Shown: positions 1-6,073, counted from the stretch's first letter. The stretch is 8,977 bases of DNA from Candidatus Liptonbacteria bacterium (GCA_016212635.1 JACRFR010000016.1:1-8977); one strand, 5' to 3'. Notes: a model not told the origin generated them from the letters alone. Numbers and translations: made by a program.

Positions 1-21
1 GATCCATTCAGTATTCCCACC

Positions 22-112
22 TGGATTCTCCGCCGGAGGCGGACAGGCGGCTCCAAGCTTGCCCCGCACCTGCCTGCCCGCCCCTGGCGGGATGCGGGGG
101 CCGGAATGACAC
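22..112. repeat. REP-like nested hairpin repeat
   Basis: The segment opens with ctggattc and ends with ggaatgac, the usual outer boundary of a common intergenic REP-type repeat. Inside are a CCGCC-gga-GGCGG hairpin (31-43) and a nested hairpin in which ccccgca (62-68) pairs with tgcgggg (93-99) around an inner cccgcc-cct-ggcggg stem (77-91). I see no coding sequence in it. The repeat-family assignment rests on the look of the sequence, not on a search. Confidence 0.5.
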
Positions 113-168
113 CACTTGGGTAGTTTTCAGTTCATACCTCGTCAGCTTGCTGCGAGGTAGTTGATTCC

Positions 169-212
169 ACGAAAACACACAGTTCGACGATCGTCGAACT
201 GTGTGTTTTCGT
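169..212. repeat. 44-bp perfect loopless palindrome
   Basis: The two 22-base halves are exact reverse complements with no spacer; the half nearest the centre reads cacagttcgacga then tcgtcgaactgtg. It lies 31 bases beyond the stop of the gatA-like relic on the minus strand. No U-tract follows on either strand, so it is not a textbook intrinsic terminator. It shares its architecture, but not its sequence, with the palindromes at 3444-3483 and 4996-5045. It could be a transcription-end or RNA-processing hairpin, or an operator. Confidence 0.85.
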
Positions 213-243
213 ACGATTCAAGAACCGGGTTTGGATCGGATCC

Positions 244-330
244 TCAATCCTTGGTCAACTGTTCGTACAGACGGCCCAGACCCAAAATGTCCGGTTCCCG
301 GGAGTGAGGGCCCGGGGATAGGATGTTCCC
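244..330 (-). pseudogene. relic of a gatA 3' end
   Basis: Read on the minus strand, this stretch encodes ...SPGPHSREPDILGLGRLYEQLTKD followed by TGA. The intact gatA just upstream ends ...SPHFREADILGLGRLHEMTTANQ followed by TGA. About 50 bases around GGACATTTTGGG match closely at the DNA level. There is no start codon, and the frame is continuous with the stop of the sigma-factor gene at 349. The simplest reading is a leftover or duplicated end of gatA, separated from the gene when the sigma-factor segment arrived. Divergence is too high for a recent event. Confidence 0.7.
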
Positions 331-348
331 GTCTAAGCAGCCCGATCC

Positions 349-1125
349 TTAAGTATTAGTGCTTTTTAGCCAATCGCGAAGGAGGTTCCTGGGATTGTAA
401 CCTTTTCTCCGAAGAATTTCTTCTAAGAGCTCCAATGCCCCTTTTATTCTATGGTTATTATGGTTTGTTCCTTTGAGTATTTGAGTAATTCGCGGTTGAG
501 TCTTTCCGAGCCTTTCGGCTATTTCCGCTTCCGACAATCCGTCGAAATAATACATTTGCACCGCCGGAGCATAATCCGGTTTTTCTGTCCGCAATTTCTC
601 AATCGCTGCCAGCATCACACCGGTGATCATCGCCCGGCTTGCGCTATCTTCGGGGCTAGGGAAATGTCTGCCGTGCGCCCAGTTGAGATCGAGATTGGGG
701 TTTGGCGCGCGCCTGCCACCAACTGAAAGGTTCTTGATATGTTTTACATATGCCTTGCTCCTTCTGACTTGTGCAGAATCGCCAGGCTGTCCATCACCAC
801 CCGTCCGCCCGGGGATATTATGATCTGAAGAAAATGAATGCCGCAAATAGTCTTGCATGCCTCTAAAAGCCATCCGGCCAAGGAGGGCCATGTCCTGTCC
901 GGGTTTATAATCGCGAACAGCCCTCGCTGTACCAGCTGAAATTATGTCCTCAAGTTGCGGATGTGTAGGGTAGCGCGTATAGGCTAACTTTTTCGCGTAA
1001 GAAAGAAGAAATTTAGCCAAGTCTTCGGGCATGGGCTGCCTCTCGGGCTTGACCTTCGGCCCGCTTGGCAATCCAGGTTCATTCCCTTTTGGCGAGGGAT
1101 GCGCGCCAGAAAATTCTAGAGTCAT
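349..1125 (-). CDS. sigma-70-family RNA polymerase sigma factor
   Basis: The product has 258 residues. Residues about 36-97 look like sigma region 2 (KKLAYTRYP...LEDIISAGTARAVRDY, then LGRMAFRGMQDYLR). Residues about 170-220 look like sigma region 4, with the helix-turn-helix GLSEAEIAERLGKTQPRITQIL. Between them is a basic, Gly/Pro-rich linker rather than a clear region 3, so this is a short alternative sigma factor rather than a full RpoD. The N-terminal 30 residues are proline-rich and probably disordered; an internal Met32 is a possible alternative start. The ATG overlaps the gatA stop (ATGA), which suggests translational coupling to the gat operon. A relic of a gatA 3' end lies just downstream, which suggests the gene was inserted at the end of gatA. 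Its promoter targets cannot be read from the sequence. Confidence 0.8.
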   Translation of the reverse strand: MTLEFSGAHPSPKGNEPGLPSGPKVKPERQPMPEDLAKFLLSYAKKLAYTRYPTHPQLEDIISAGTARAVRDYKPGQDMALLGRMAFRGMQDYLRHSFSSDHNIPGRTGGDGQPGDSAQVRRSKAYVKHIKNLSVGGRRAPNPNLDLNWAHGRHFPSPEDSASRAMITGVMLAAIEKLRTEKPDYAPAVQMYYFDGLSEAEIAERLGKTQPRITQILKGTNHNNHRIKGALELLEEILRRKGYNPRNLLRDWLKSTNT

Positions 1126-2597
1126 TGATTCGCTGTTGTCATTTCATGCAACCGGCCTAGTCCCAAAATGTCCGCCTCTCGGAAGTGGGGGCTGATCAGC
1201 TGAAAACCGACCGGCAAGTGGCCCGGCGGCACGCGGGCAGGCACCGAGAGGCCCGGTAGGCCGGCGAGATTGACTGCGATCATGAATATGTCTTCCAGAT
1301 ACATAGCCAAGGGATCGTTCACTTTCTCCCCGAGCTTAAAAGGCAAGTGGGGAGAGACCGGCGTCAGAATGGCATCCACTTGTTTAAAGGCCTCCTCAAA
1401 ATCTCGTCGGATCAGAGTCCGCACTCGCTGAGCTTTGGCATAGTAGGCATCGTAGTAGCCCGAGGACAAAACGAAAGTGCCCAGCATAATGCGTCGCTTG
1501 GGTTCCGCCCCAAAGTTGGCCCGGTCCTGGAAGTACAAATCAAGCAATGCGGATTTACGCTGGCCATCCGCGCCAATCTGCGTTTTATCTGCGTTTATCT
1601 GCGTTCTGCCATAGCGGATGCCGTCGTACCGGGCCAGATTGGCGCTGATCTCCGCCGGTACAATTATGTAATAGGTGGCCAGAGCGTCCTTGGTGTGCGG
1701 CAAGGAGATGTCTTTGATCTTTATGCCTGCGCGACGGTAGGTTTCAACTACTTCCGTAACGACCTTACGGACCTCCGGTTCGATGCCGTCGATGAAATAT
1801 TCTTTGGGCAAACCGACGGTGAGTTTTTTGATCTTTTCCCAATCCGGCCGCACCAAATCCTCGCCGTACTCTTGGGGATTGCTGGTCGCGTCCAATGGAT
1901 CGCGGCCGGCGATGGCTCGGAAGAGCAAGGCGGCATCCTCGACATTCTTGGCGAAGGGTCCCACCTGGTCCAAGCTGGAGGTCATGGCCATTACGCCGGA
2001 ACGGGAAACCGAACCGTAGGTCGTGCGCAAACCGACCACGCCGCAGAAGCTAGCCGGCAGGCGCACGCTGCTGCCGGTATCAGTGCCGAGCGAGCCGAGC
2101 GCCATGTCCGCGGCCACGGCCGCGGCCGAGCCGCTGGAAGAACCACCGGGCACGCGGGTCAGGTCGCGCGGGTTTTTGGTTGGTCCGTACGCGGAATTCT
2201 CACCGGAACTGCCCATAGCGAACTCGTCGCAATTGGTCTTGCCCAAAAGCACGGCTTGCTGCGCCCGAAGTTTTTTAACACAGCCCGCGTCGTAGCTCGC
2301 GGTGTAATGCTCCAGTATTTTGGAAGCTCCAGTTGCCCGTAGTCCCTTGATTAGAATTATGTCTTTTATAGCCACGGGTACGCCGGCCAAAGGTGGCAGT
2401 TCTTCGCCTCGGGCGAGAGCTGCGTCCACCTCTTCGGCTTGGCGCAGTGCGCCTTCCGAGTCCACGGTCAGATAAGCGTTAAGTTCCGGGTTGCGCCGCT
2501 CGATCTCTTGGAGATACGCGCGGGTAATTTCCAGAGCTGAAAATTCCTTGCGGCGCAGGCCGTCGCGGAATTTAGTAATAGTTAAATCTTTGATCAT
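1122..2597 (-). CDS. gatA: glutamyl-tRNA(Gln) amidotransferase subunit A
   Basis: This is the amidase subunit of GatCAB, which releases ammonia from glutamine and supplies it for converting Glu-tRNA(Gln), and often Asp-tRNA(Asn), to the amidated form. The 491 residues show the complete amidase signature. The Ser-cisSer-Lys triad is K78 (GVPVAIKD), S153 (GGSSSGS) and S177 (TDTGSSVRLPA). The start at 2597 gives MIKDLTITKF, a normal GatA N-terminus. About 19 residues (TQINADKTQIGADGQRKSA) in a variable loop after LARYDGIRYG are encoded by a tandem ACGCAGATAAA-type repeat and appear to be an in-frame insertion. The C-terminus ends LHEMTTANQ, whereas a relic at 244-330 ends LYEQLTKD. gatC lies upstream, separated by a foreign-looking gene; gatB is not in the window. 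Confidence 0.97.
   Translation of the reverse strand: MIKDLTITKFRDGLRRKEFSALEITRAYLQEIERRNPELNAYLTVDSEGALRQAEEVDAALARGEELPPLAGVPVAIKDIILIKGLRATGASKILEHYTASYDAGCVKKLRAQQAVLLGKTNCDEFAMGSSGENSAYGPTKNPRDLTRVPGGSSSGSAAAVAADMALGSLGTDTGSSVRLPASFCGVVGLRTTYGSVSRSGVMAMTSSLDQVGPFAKNVEDAALLFRAIAGRDPLDATSNPQEYGEDLVRPDWEKIKKLTVGLPKEYFIDGIEPEVRKVVTEVVETYRRAGIKIKDISLPHTKDALATYYIIVPAEISANLARYDGIRYGRTQINADKTQIGADGQRKSALLDLYFQDRANFGAEPKRRIMLGTFVLSSGYYDAYYAKAQRVRTLIRRDFEEAFKQVDAILTPVSPHLPFKLGEKVNDPLAMYLEDIFMIAVNLAGLPGLSVPARVPPGHLPVGFQLISPHFREADILGLGRLHEMTTANQ
1560..1614 (-). repeat. ACGCAGATAAA-type tandem repeat inside gatA
   Basis: The minus strand carries three successive near-copies, ACGCAGATAA, ACGCAGATAAA and ACGCAGATTGG, then GCGCGGATGG. 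They encode TQINADKTQIGADGQ. Direct repeats of this style are normally intergenic; here they are in frame inside gatA, in a loop where length varies in the family. The sequence shows the repetition directly. That it is an insertion is inferred from the usual GatA layout. Confidence 0.65.
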
Positions 2598-2598
2598 A

Positions 2599-3060
2599 GC
2601 TACGAAATACGAATATGTAGGAATATACGAATTTATTCAATGTTGACCACCCGCTTGAATTTCACACCTGTTTTAGTGAAATGAACTATAATACCCAGCT
2701 TCAAATTTTTCGCTCGAAGATAAGCATATAATTGATCAATGTCTCTCTTGGAAAAATAATTTCTTACTTTAGTTTCTAGTACAATCTTGTTTTCTATTAA
2801 AAAATCGAAAAAGTATGTTCCAATAGTTTTGCCTTTATAATTTATTTTAACTGGCAGCTCTGTTTTGAAAACAAGGCCGGCTCCCGATAATTCTTGCGCC
2901 ACCGCCTTTTGGTAAAACTTTTCCTTGTGTCCTGGTCCCACATGATTCCAGGCTTCAAATTGAGCGCCAATGACTTGGTAGCATAACTCAGGATAGATCA
3001 AGTCGTCTCGCTGTAATTTGGCTTTCATTCGTAATTTCGTATAAATTCGTATCTCGTAGC
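2599..3060. mobile_element. AT-rich cassette with inverted flanks carrying the GxxExxY gene
   Basis: gctacgaaatacgaat at 2599-2614 is the reverse complement, with one mismatch in 16, of attcgtatctcgtagc at 3045-3060. The two flanks enclose only the GxxExxY gene and more tacgaat-like words. The interior is visibly more AT-rich than gatA and gatC on either side. The flanks end 1-2 bases from the gatA start and the gatC stop, so the cassette precisely fills the gatC-gatA junction. No transposase is encoded. Mobility is inferred from the boundaries and composition only. Confidence 0.5.
2633..3028 (-). CDS. GxxExxY family protein (PD-(D/E)XK nuclease-like fold)
   Basis: The 131-residue product contains the family-defining motif as GPGHKEKFYQKA (G, E and Y spaced GxxExxY, near residues 33-39). 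It also has a PD-(D/E)XK-like core, with D in TYFFDFLIENK and ExK in IVLETKV, followed by RNYFSKRDIDQLYAYLRA. Family members are small and of unsettled function; a nuclease-like fold is known for the family but no substrate can be assigned here. The length is normal. The gene lies between gatC and gatA, which are usually adjacent, has AT-rich codon use unlike its neighbours, and is flanked by inverted tacgaat-type repeats. It is most likely cotranscribed with the gat genes. A late arrival that does not interrupt the operon frame is the likeliest history. Confidence 0.88.
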   Translation of the reverse strand: MKAKLQRDDLIYPELCYQVIGAQFEAWNHVGPGHKEKFYQKAVAQELSGAGLVFKTELPVKINYKGKTIGTYFFDFLIENKIVLETKVRNYFSKRDIDQLYAYLRAKNLKLGIIVHFTKTGVKFKRVVNIE

Positions 3061-3061
3061 A

Positions 3062-3385
3062 TTACTCAAAGACCGCTGGCACTTGGAGATACCCATCATG
3101 ACCTTCCGGAAAAGCGTCCATGCCTTGGCCCTGGTTGGTGCCGCGCCGTTCTTGGTCCAGGCGAAAAACGTTCCGGAGATCCATGCCTCCGTTCATGGGC
3201 GGCACGCCGGTGGTATCCACCGCCCGGAGCTCGCGCACATACTCCAAGATCTCCTCCAGGTCCTTCAATAGCTTCTCTTCCTCCTGGGGTGTTAAATCGA
3301 TCCGGGCAAGCTTGGCCAGGTGTTTTAGGATTTTCTGGTCGATCAGGACAAGCGATACCTTGCCTGCGATTGTTTCTTCCGCCAT
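3062..3385 (-). CDS. gatC: glutamyl-tRNA(Gln) amidotransferase subunit C
   Basis: This small subunit stabilises GatA-GatB in the tRNA amidotransferase. The 107 residues include the typical N-terminal helix block KILKHLAKLARIDLTPQEEEKLLKDLEEILEYVREL, then VDTTGVPPM and the C-terminal LRNVFRLD, in the usual order. The family is generally about 95 residues; the extra MAEETIAGKVSL at the N-terminus is supported by a TACAAT box six bases before this ATG, which makes it the first gene of the operon. No Shine-Dalgarno is visible, so the message is probably leaderless. The GxxExxY gene follows, then gatA. Confidence 0.95.
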   Translation of the reverse strand: MAEETIAGKVSLVLIDQKILKHLAKLARIDLTPQEEEKLLKDLEEILEYVRELRAVDTTGVPPMNGGMDLRNVFRLDQERRGTNQGQGMDAFPEGHDGYLQVPAVFE

Positions 3386-3391
3386 GCGAAT

Positions 3392-3420
3392 ATTGTAGGC
3401 AGGGCGCGGACGAGATGCAA
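3392..3420 (-). promoter_or_regulatory. promoter of the gatC operon
   Basis: On the minus strand TTGCAT (3420-3415), a 17-base spacer and TACAAT (3397-3392) precede the gatC ATG by six bases. A start site about seven bases past the -10 box would fall at the ATG itself, giving a leaderless mRNA. The -10 box and spacing are good; the -35 box matches only its first three bases. Confidence 0.6.
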
Positions 3421-3443
3421 CCAGAACTCTGCTTGGAACTCTA

Positions 3444-3483
3444 TCTGCTAAAGTTCTCTACGATCGTAGAGAACTTTAGCAGA
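3444..3483. repeat. 40-bp perfect loopless palindrome
   Basis: The arm tctgctaaagttctctacga is followed at once by its exact reverse complement. It lies 120 bases downstream of the murD stop and upstream of the gatC promoter. Neither strand has a U-tract after it. It has the same design as the palindromes at 169-212 and 4996-5045 but a different sequence, so the symmetry rather than the sequence appears to matter. It could end murD transcripts or insulate the gat operon. Confidence 0.88.
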
Positions 3484-3510
3484 AGGGGGGATTACGAAAG
3501 AAAATTTAAC

Positions 3511-3558
3511 GACCCCACCGTTCCTCCCATTGGTAGAGGGAGGTCAGGAGGGGTGTCC
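3511..3558. repeat. intergenic hairpin repeat
   Basis: cctccc (3523-3528) pairs with gggagg (3538-3543) around attggtaga, inside a partly pairing outer arm running from gacccc to aggggtgtc. It resembles the short G/C-rich hairpin repeats in the 7500-7700 region. It lies between the murD stop and the 40-bp palindrome. Confidence 0.5.
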
Positions 3559-3603
3559 CTCACTCTTTGGCTCTTGCTTCCCGGCAGGGGAGGCCAGGAG
3601 AGG

Positions 3604-4980
3604 CTACCCCAACTGGCTGACGATCTTCTGAAATTGCTCGCCGCGGTCTTGGTAGTTTCGGAACATGTCAAAGCTCAAGGCGGCGGGGGAGAATACCACG
3701 GCCGAGCGGGGCGGGAATTTTTTTGCCAGGGCATAAGCCTTGCGCACCGCGGCCGAGAGAGTGGCCGAGCGGTAGATCGGCACGCGGGTCGCACGGATCG
3801 CGCGCGCGATCTTTTCTTTATCTTGCCCGATCAGGACCACCGCTCGGGTCCGATTTTTTCGGATGGCTTGGGCGAGCGGCCGATAGTTCAGATCTTTATC
3901 CCGTCCGCCGGCCAAAAGCACGTGGGGCGTATCGGCAAAAGCAGAAAGAGCGGCCACGGTCGCGGTGGGGTTAGTGGAGGCGGAGTCGTCGTAAAAATCC
4001 ACCCACGCACCAGACCTACCAGGTAGGACGGTGCGGGGCTTCGCCCACGCGTGAGACCCGCCGAGCGGGACGGTACGGGGCTTTGCTCGGCGCACCAGTT
4101 GCAGGCGGTGGGGGAGGCCTGGAAAGCTTCTAGTCACTCGCTGGATAATTTTGGCTGGTACGCCGAGATGCTCCGCGACTGTGGCAGCCAGGACCGCGTT
4201 CCGATACTGATGCCCGCCCCGGACCTTCAGATCGGCCGGGGAGAAAAGGGGAGACATGTCGCCAACCGGGATCTTCCGGCCCGGGCCGAGACGCACGACG
4301 CGCGCAGTGTCTGGGTTGCGAGATAAGTAAAACACCAGGTCGTTTTTCTTTTGGTTTCTAACCAGCTGGGACTTGGCCTGGTAGTACCTTTGACGGCTGC
4401 CGTGAATATCCAGGTGTTCCGGGAACAGTTCGCACATAACAGCGATATGCGGCGACTGGCGGAGCTCCTCTAACTGGAAACTGGACAGTTCCAAGACTAC
4501 CCAGGACTTACGGGTCAATCGCGGCAAGATCTCCAGGGCCGGTTGACCGATATTGCCGGCGAAAAAAACCGGCTTACCCGCGGCTTTCAGAAACCGGTAA
4601 ATTAAGGTGGCAGTGGTGCTCTTACCCTTACTGCCAGTCACGGCGATTAAATGGTTTCGGTTTATCCTTTTGGGGGCCTCGGAGAAAAAAAGTTCAGTCA
4701 AGCTGGTAAAGCGCGCACCTTGCCGCCTCGCATTTCGGAACTCTCTTCGGAAATAGCTCAAGCCCGGCGTACGGAAGATGAGGTCGAATTGTCCCAGGTT
4801 GGAAAGATGGGTGGGCCCAACTTGTTTTTGCACGCCATGCGGCACCCGGGTTTTTGGGTCCGCGTCGCACGCGGTTATTATCGCGCCGGGAAAAAGATTC
4901 GGGTGGCGCAGCAGATAACGGAGCACCGAGCGGCCCTCTCGGTGGTAGGTCAAAATCGCAATTTTTAGATTTGATTTCAT
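3604..4980 (-). CDS. murD: UDP-N-acetylmuramoyl-L-alanine--D-glutamate ligase
   Basis: MurD adds D-glutamate to UDP-MurNAc-L-Ala in the cytoplasmic stage of peptidoglycan synthesis. The 458 residues show the ATP-binding loop GSKGKST (116-122), GNIGQP (142-147), ELSSFQL (164-170), the region around the carbamylated lysine (YYQAKSQL, K203), RNAVLAA (260-266), HR (291-292), DDSASTNP (331-338) and GGRDKDL (358-364), all in the usual order. Residues 299-326 are an extra block encoded by two tandem 42-bp palindromic units between HRLQLVRR and VDFYDDS, where other MurD proteins run straight through. The reading frame is kept and the downstream motifs are intact, so the enzyme is probably active. murI, which supplies D-glutamate, lies just upstream on the same strand. 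A TATAAT box seven bases before the ATG supports this start. Confidence 0.96.
   Translation of the reverse strand: MKSNLKIAILTYHREGRSVLRYLLRHPNLFPGAIITACDADPKTRVPHGVQKQVGPTHLSNLGQFDLIFRTPGLSYFRREFRNARRQGARFTSLTELFFSEAPKRINRNHLIAVTGSKGKSTTATLIYRFLKAAGKPVFFAGNIGQPALEILPRLTRKSWVVLELSSFQLEELRQSPHIAVMCELFPEHLDIHGSRQRYYQAKSQLVRNQKKNDLVFYLSRNPDTARVVRLGPGRKIPVGDMSPLFSPADLKVRGGHQYRNAVLAATVAEHLGVPAKIIQRVTRSFPGLPHRLQLVRRAKPRTVPLGGSHAWAKPRTVLPGRSGAWVDFYDDSASTNPTATVAALSAFADTPHVLLAGGRDKDLNYRPLAQAIRKNRTRAVVLIGQDKEKIARAIRATRVPIYRSATLSAAVRKAYALAKKFPPRSAVVFSPAALSFDMFRNYQDRGEQFQKIVSQLG
4002..4085. repeat. two tandem 42-bp palindromic elements inside murD
   Basis: Unit 1 (4002-4043) reads cccacgcaccaga, then the stem cctaccaggtagg, then acggtgcgggg plus a short tail. 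Unit 2 (4044-4085) reads cccacgcgtgaga, cccgccgagcggg, acggtacgggg plus tail. A third copy, at 6372-6413 in the hydrolase gene, has the same 13-base left flank and 11-base right flank as unit 1 but the GC-rich stem of unit 2. The inner stem pairs in every copy although its sequence differs. Together the two units add exactly 28 codons to murD. Confidence 0.85.
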
Positions 4981-4987
4981 AATTCTA

Positions 4988-4993
4988 ATTATA
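4988..4993 (-). promoter_or_regulatory. -10 box of murD
   Basis: A consensus TATAAT on the minus strand is preceded directly by TG and ends seven bases before the murD ATG, which predicts a leaderless transcript. The -35 position falls inside the 50-bp palindrome and has no good hexamer there. murD may also be read from the murI promoter. Confidence 0.5.
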
Positions 4994-4995
4994 CA

Positions 4996-5045
4996 TTTTA
5001 CATGACATTCTCACTTTCTTAAGAAAGTGAGAATGTCATGTAAAA
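4996..5045. repeat. 50-bp perfect loopless palindrome containing the murI stop
   Basis: The two 25-base halves are exact reverse complements with no loop; the innermost bases are gagaatgtcatg-type arms around ctttcttaagaaag. The last codons and the TGA of murI lie in one arm, and the murD -10 box abuts the other. It could act as a hairpin at the murI mRNA end, an operator over the murD promoter, or both. No U-tract follows it. Confidence 0.9.
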
Positions 5046-5851
5046 CTGGTGTCGGCTAGTTGCACCAATTTTAAGTGAATTCTTTTTCCAAACCACTTTT
5101 GCGCCAGCTGTTTCATGGCGGCAGTGCGGTCGGTAACGTAGAACTCTCGACGCGATTTTTTAGATAAGCGATGTTCCATCTCTGGGTGACGTTTCAGATA
5201 ATCCCGGAGCTTGCCGGGAACGATCTCATCCTGGGAAACCACTCGGATATTCTTAGGCAACCAGCGTCGAATTTTGGTCTTATATAAAGGGTAGTGAGTA
5301 CAGCCCAGGAGTAGGGTTTGGATGCGTTTTTTAAGGAGGGGTTTTAGATAGGACTGGAGGATGGGTTTCGCCCACTGTCTGCCGCCGCTCTCAATGAGCG
5401 GTACGAGAAGTGGCGCGGCTTCTTGGTAAACTTTGGTCCGGGGGGATATTTTTTTCAGTTCCTTAGGGTAGACCCGAGAGTTAACCGTCCCGAGTGTAGC
5501 TAGTACTCCGACCGATCGGGCGCCGCTCCGCGCGACCTCTTCCACGGTCGGGATAATAACGCCCAAAACCCGCCGATCAGGGTAATTGTGCGGCAGGTGG
5601 GTCCGTTGGATCTTGCGGAGCGCTTCCGCCGAGGCGGTGTTGCAAGCCACAATGATCAACCGGCATTTTTTTCGGAACAAAAAATCCACGCCCTGGCGGG
5701 TGAACTCGTAGATCGTTTCCGGTGAACGGTTACCGTAAGGTACCCGCTGGGTGTCGCCCAAGTAAACGTAGTCGTATTGCGGCAAGGCGCGGGCGATGGC
5801 TCGGGTAAGGATCAATCCCCCCAGCCCGGAATCAAATAGGCCGATCTTCAT
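5036..5851 (-). CDS. murI: glutamate racemase
   Basis: MurI interconverts L- and D-glutamate, supplying the D-glutamate that MurD uses. The 271 residues carry the catalytic set: FDSGLGG with D7 and S8, VPYG (37-40), the first catalytic cysteine C70 in VACNTAS, and the second cysteine C184 in LLGCTHYPLY, with H186. The length is normal and the N-terminus MKIGLFDSG is typical, which fixes the start. The last residues (TSFT) are encoded inside the 50-bp palindrome that separates it from murD. The AT-rich leader upstream contains direct repeats (ataacgcgaat at 5865 and 5886). The neighbouring order murI-murD is functionally coherent. Confidence 0.97.
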   Translation of the reverse strand: MKIGLFDSGLGGLILTRAIARALPQYDYVYLGDTQRVPYGNRSPETIYEFTRQGVDFLFRKKCRLIIVACNTASAEALRKIQRTHLPHNYPDRRVLGVIIPTVEEVARSGARSVGVLATLGTVNSRVYPKELKKISPRTKVYQEAAPLLVPLIESGGRQWAKPILQSYLKPLLKKRIQTLLLGCTHYPLYKTKIRRWLPKNIRVVSQDEIVPGKLRDYLKRHPEMEHRLSKKSRREFYVTDRTAAMKQLAQKWFGKRIHLKLVQLADTSFT

Positions 5852-5864
5852 GGAGTAATCGCAA

Positions 5865-5923
5865 ATAACGCGAATTGCAGAGGTAATAACGCGAATAAAA
5901 TGGGCATGCGAATTATACGAATT
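5865..5923. repeat. ataacgcgaat / tacgaat direct repeats in the murI leader
   Basis: ataacgcgaat occurs exactly at 5865-5875 and 5886-5896, followed by gcgaattatacgaatt. The words resemble the tacgaat-rich flanks of the GxxExxY cassette at 2599-2632 and 3029-3060. They lie in the untranslated leader of murI on the minus strand. Confidence 0.5.
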
Positions 5924-5940
5924 GTTTAGATACTATTAAA
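5912..5940 (-). promoter_or_regulatory. possible murI promoter
   Basis: On the minus strand TTTAAT (5940-5935), a 17-base spacer and a consensus TATAAT (5917-5912) lie about 60 bases before the murI ATG. The -35 box is weak, and the TATAAT is part of a repeated tacgaat-type word, so this may be chance. Confidence 0.4.
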
Positions 5941-5999
5941 GAGACAAGGTTGAAAAACCTCTGGTGGCTTGCGCTGAGCGAGCGCAGCAAGTCAAAGTG

Positions 6000-6073
6000 T
6001 TGCGGGAGCCGGAATCGAACCGGCTTCAGCAGCTTATGGGGCTGCCCGGGAAAACCATTCCCAGCCTCCCGCG
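6000..6073 (-). tRNA. tRNA-Met (CAU), initiator-like
   Basis: The minus strand folds as a 74-nt tRNA. The T arm is GCCGG-TTCGATT-CCGGC, the anticodon stem GCAGC/GCTGC and the loop CCCATAA, giving anticodon CAU. Fixing the T arm puts C at position 1 against A at position 72. This unpaired first position is a hallmark of bacterial initiator tRNA, above a CGCGGGA/TCCCGC stem like that of fMet tRNA. Three things are odd: position 33 is C instead of the near-universal U, the anticodon stem lacks the three G-C pairs typical of initiators, and the D stem has a mismatch at 11-24. CCA is not encoded. A consensus promoter lies just upstream. Confidence 0.88.

Noticed and set aside
169..212. Classic intrinsic terminator for the sigma gene
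   Set aside because: No U-tract follows on either strand, and it is 137 bases past the stop.
1347..2342. 331-codon open frame on the plus strand across gatA
   Set aside because: It is the antisense of an unmistakable gatA with complete catalytic motifs; the translation has no recognisable domain.
3289..4026. 245-codon plus-strand frame across the murD-gatC junction
   Set aside because: It crosses the murD 3' end, the hairpin repeat and the 40-bp palindrome; no start signal or domain supports it.
5947..5999. Terminator of the initiator-like tRNA
   Set aside because: Hairpins are present (aggtt-gaaa-aacct and a bulged gcgct/agcgc stem), but no U-tract follows the stronger one, so the call is not supported.
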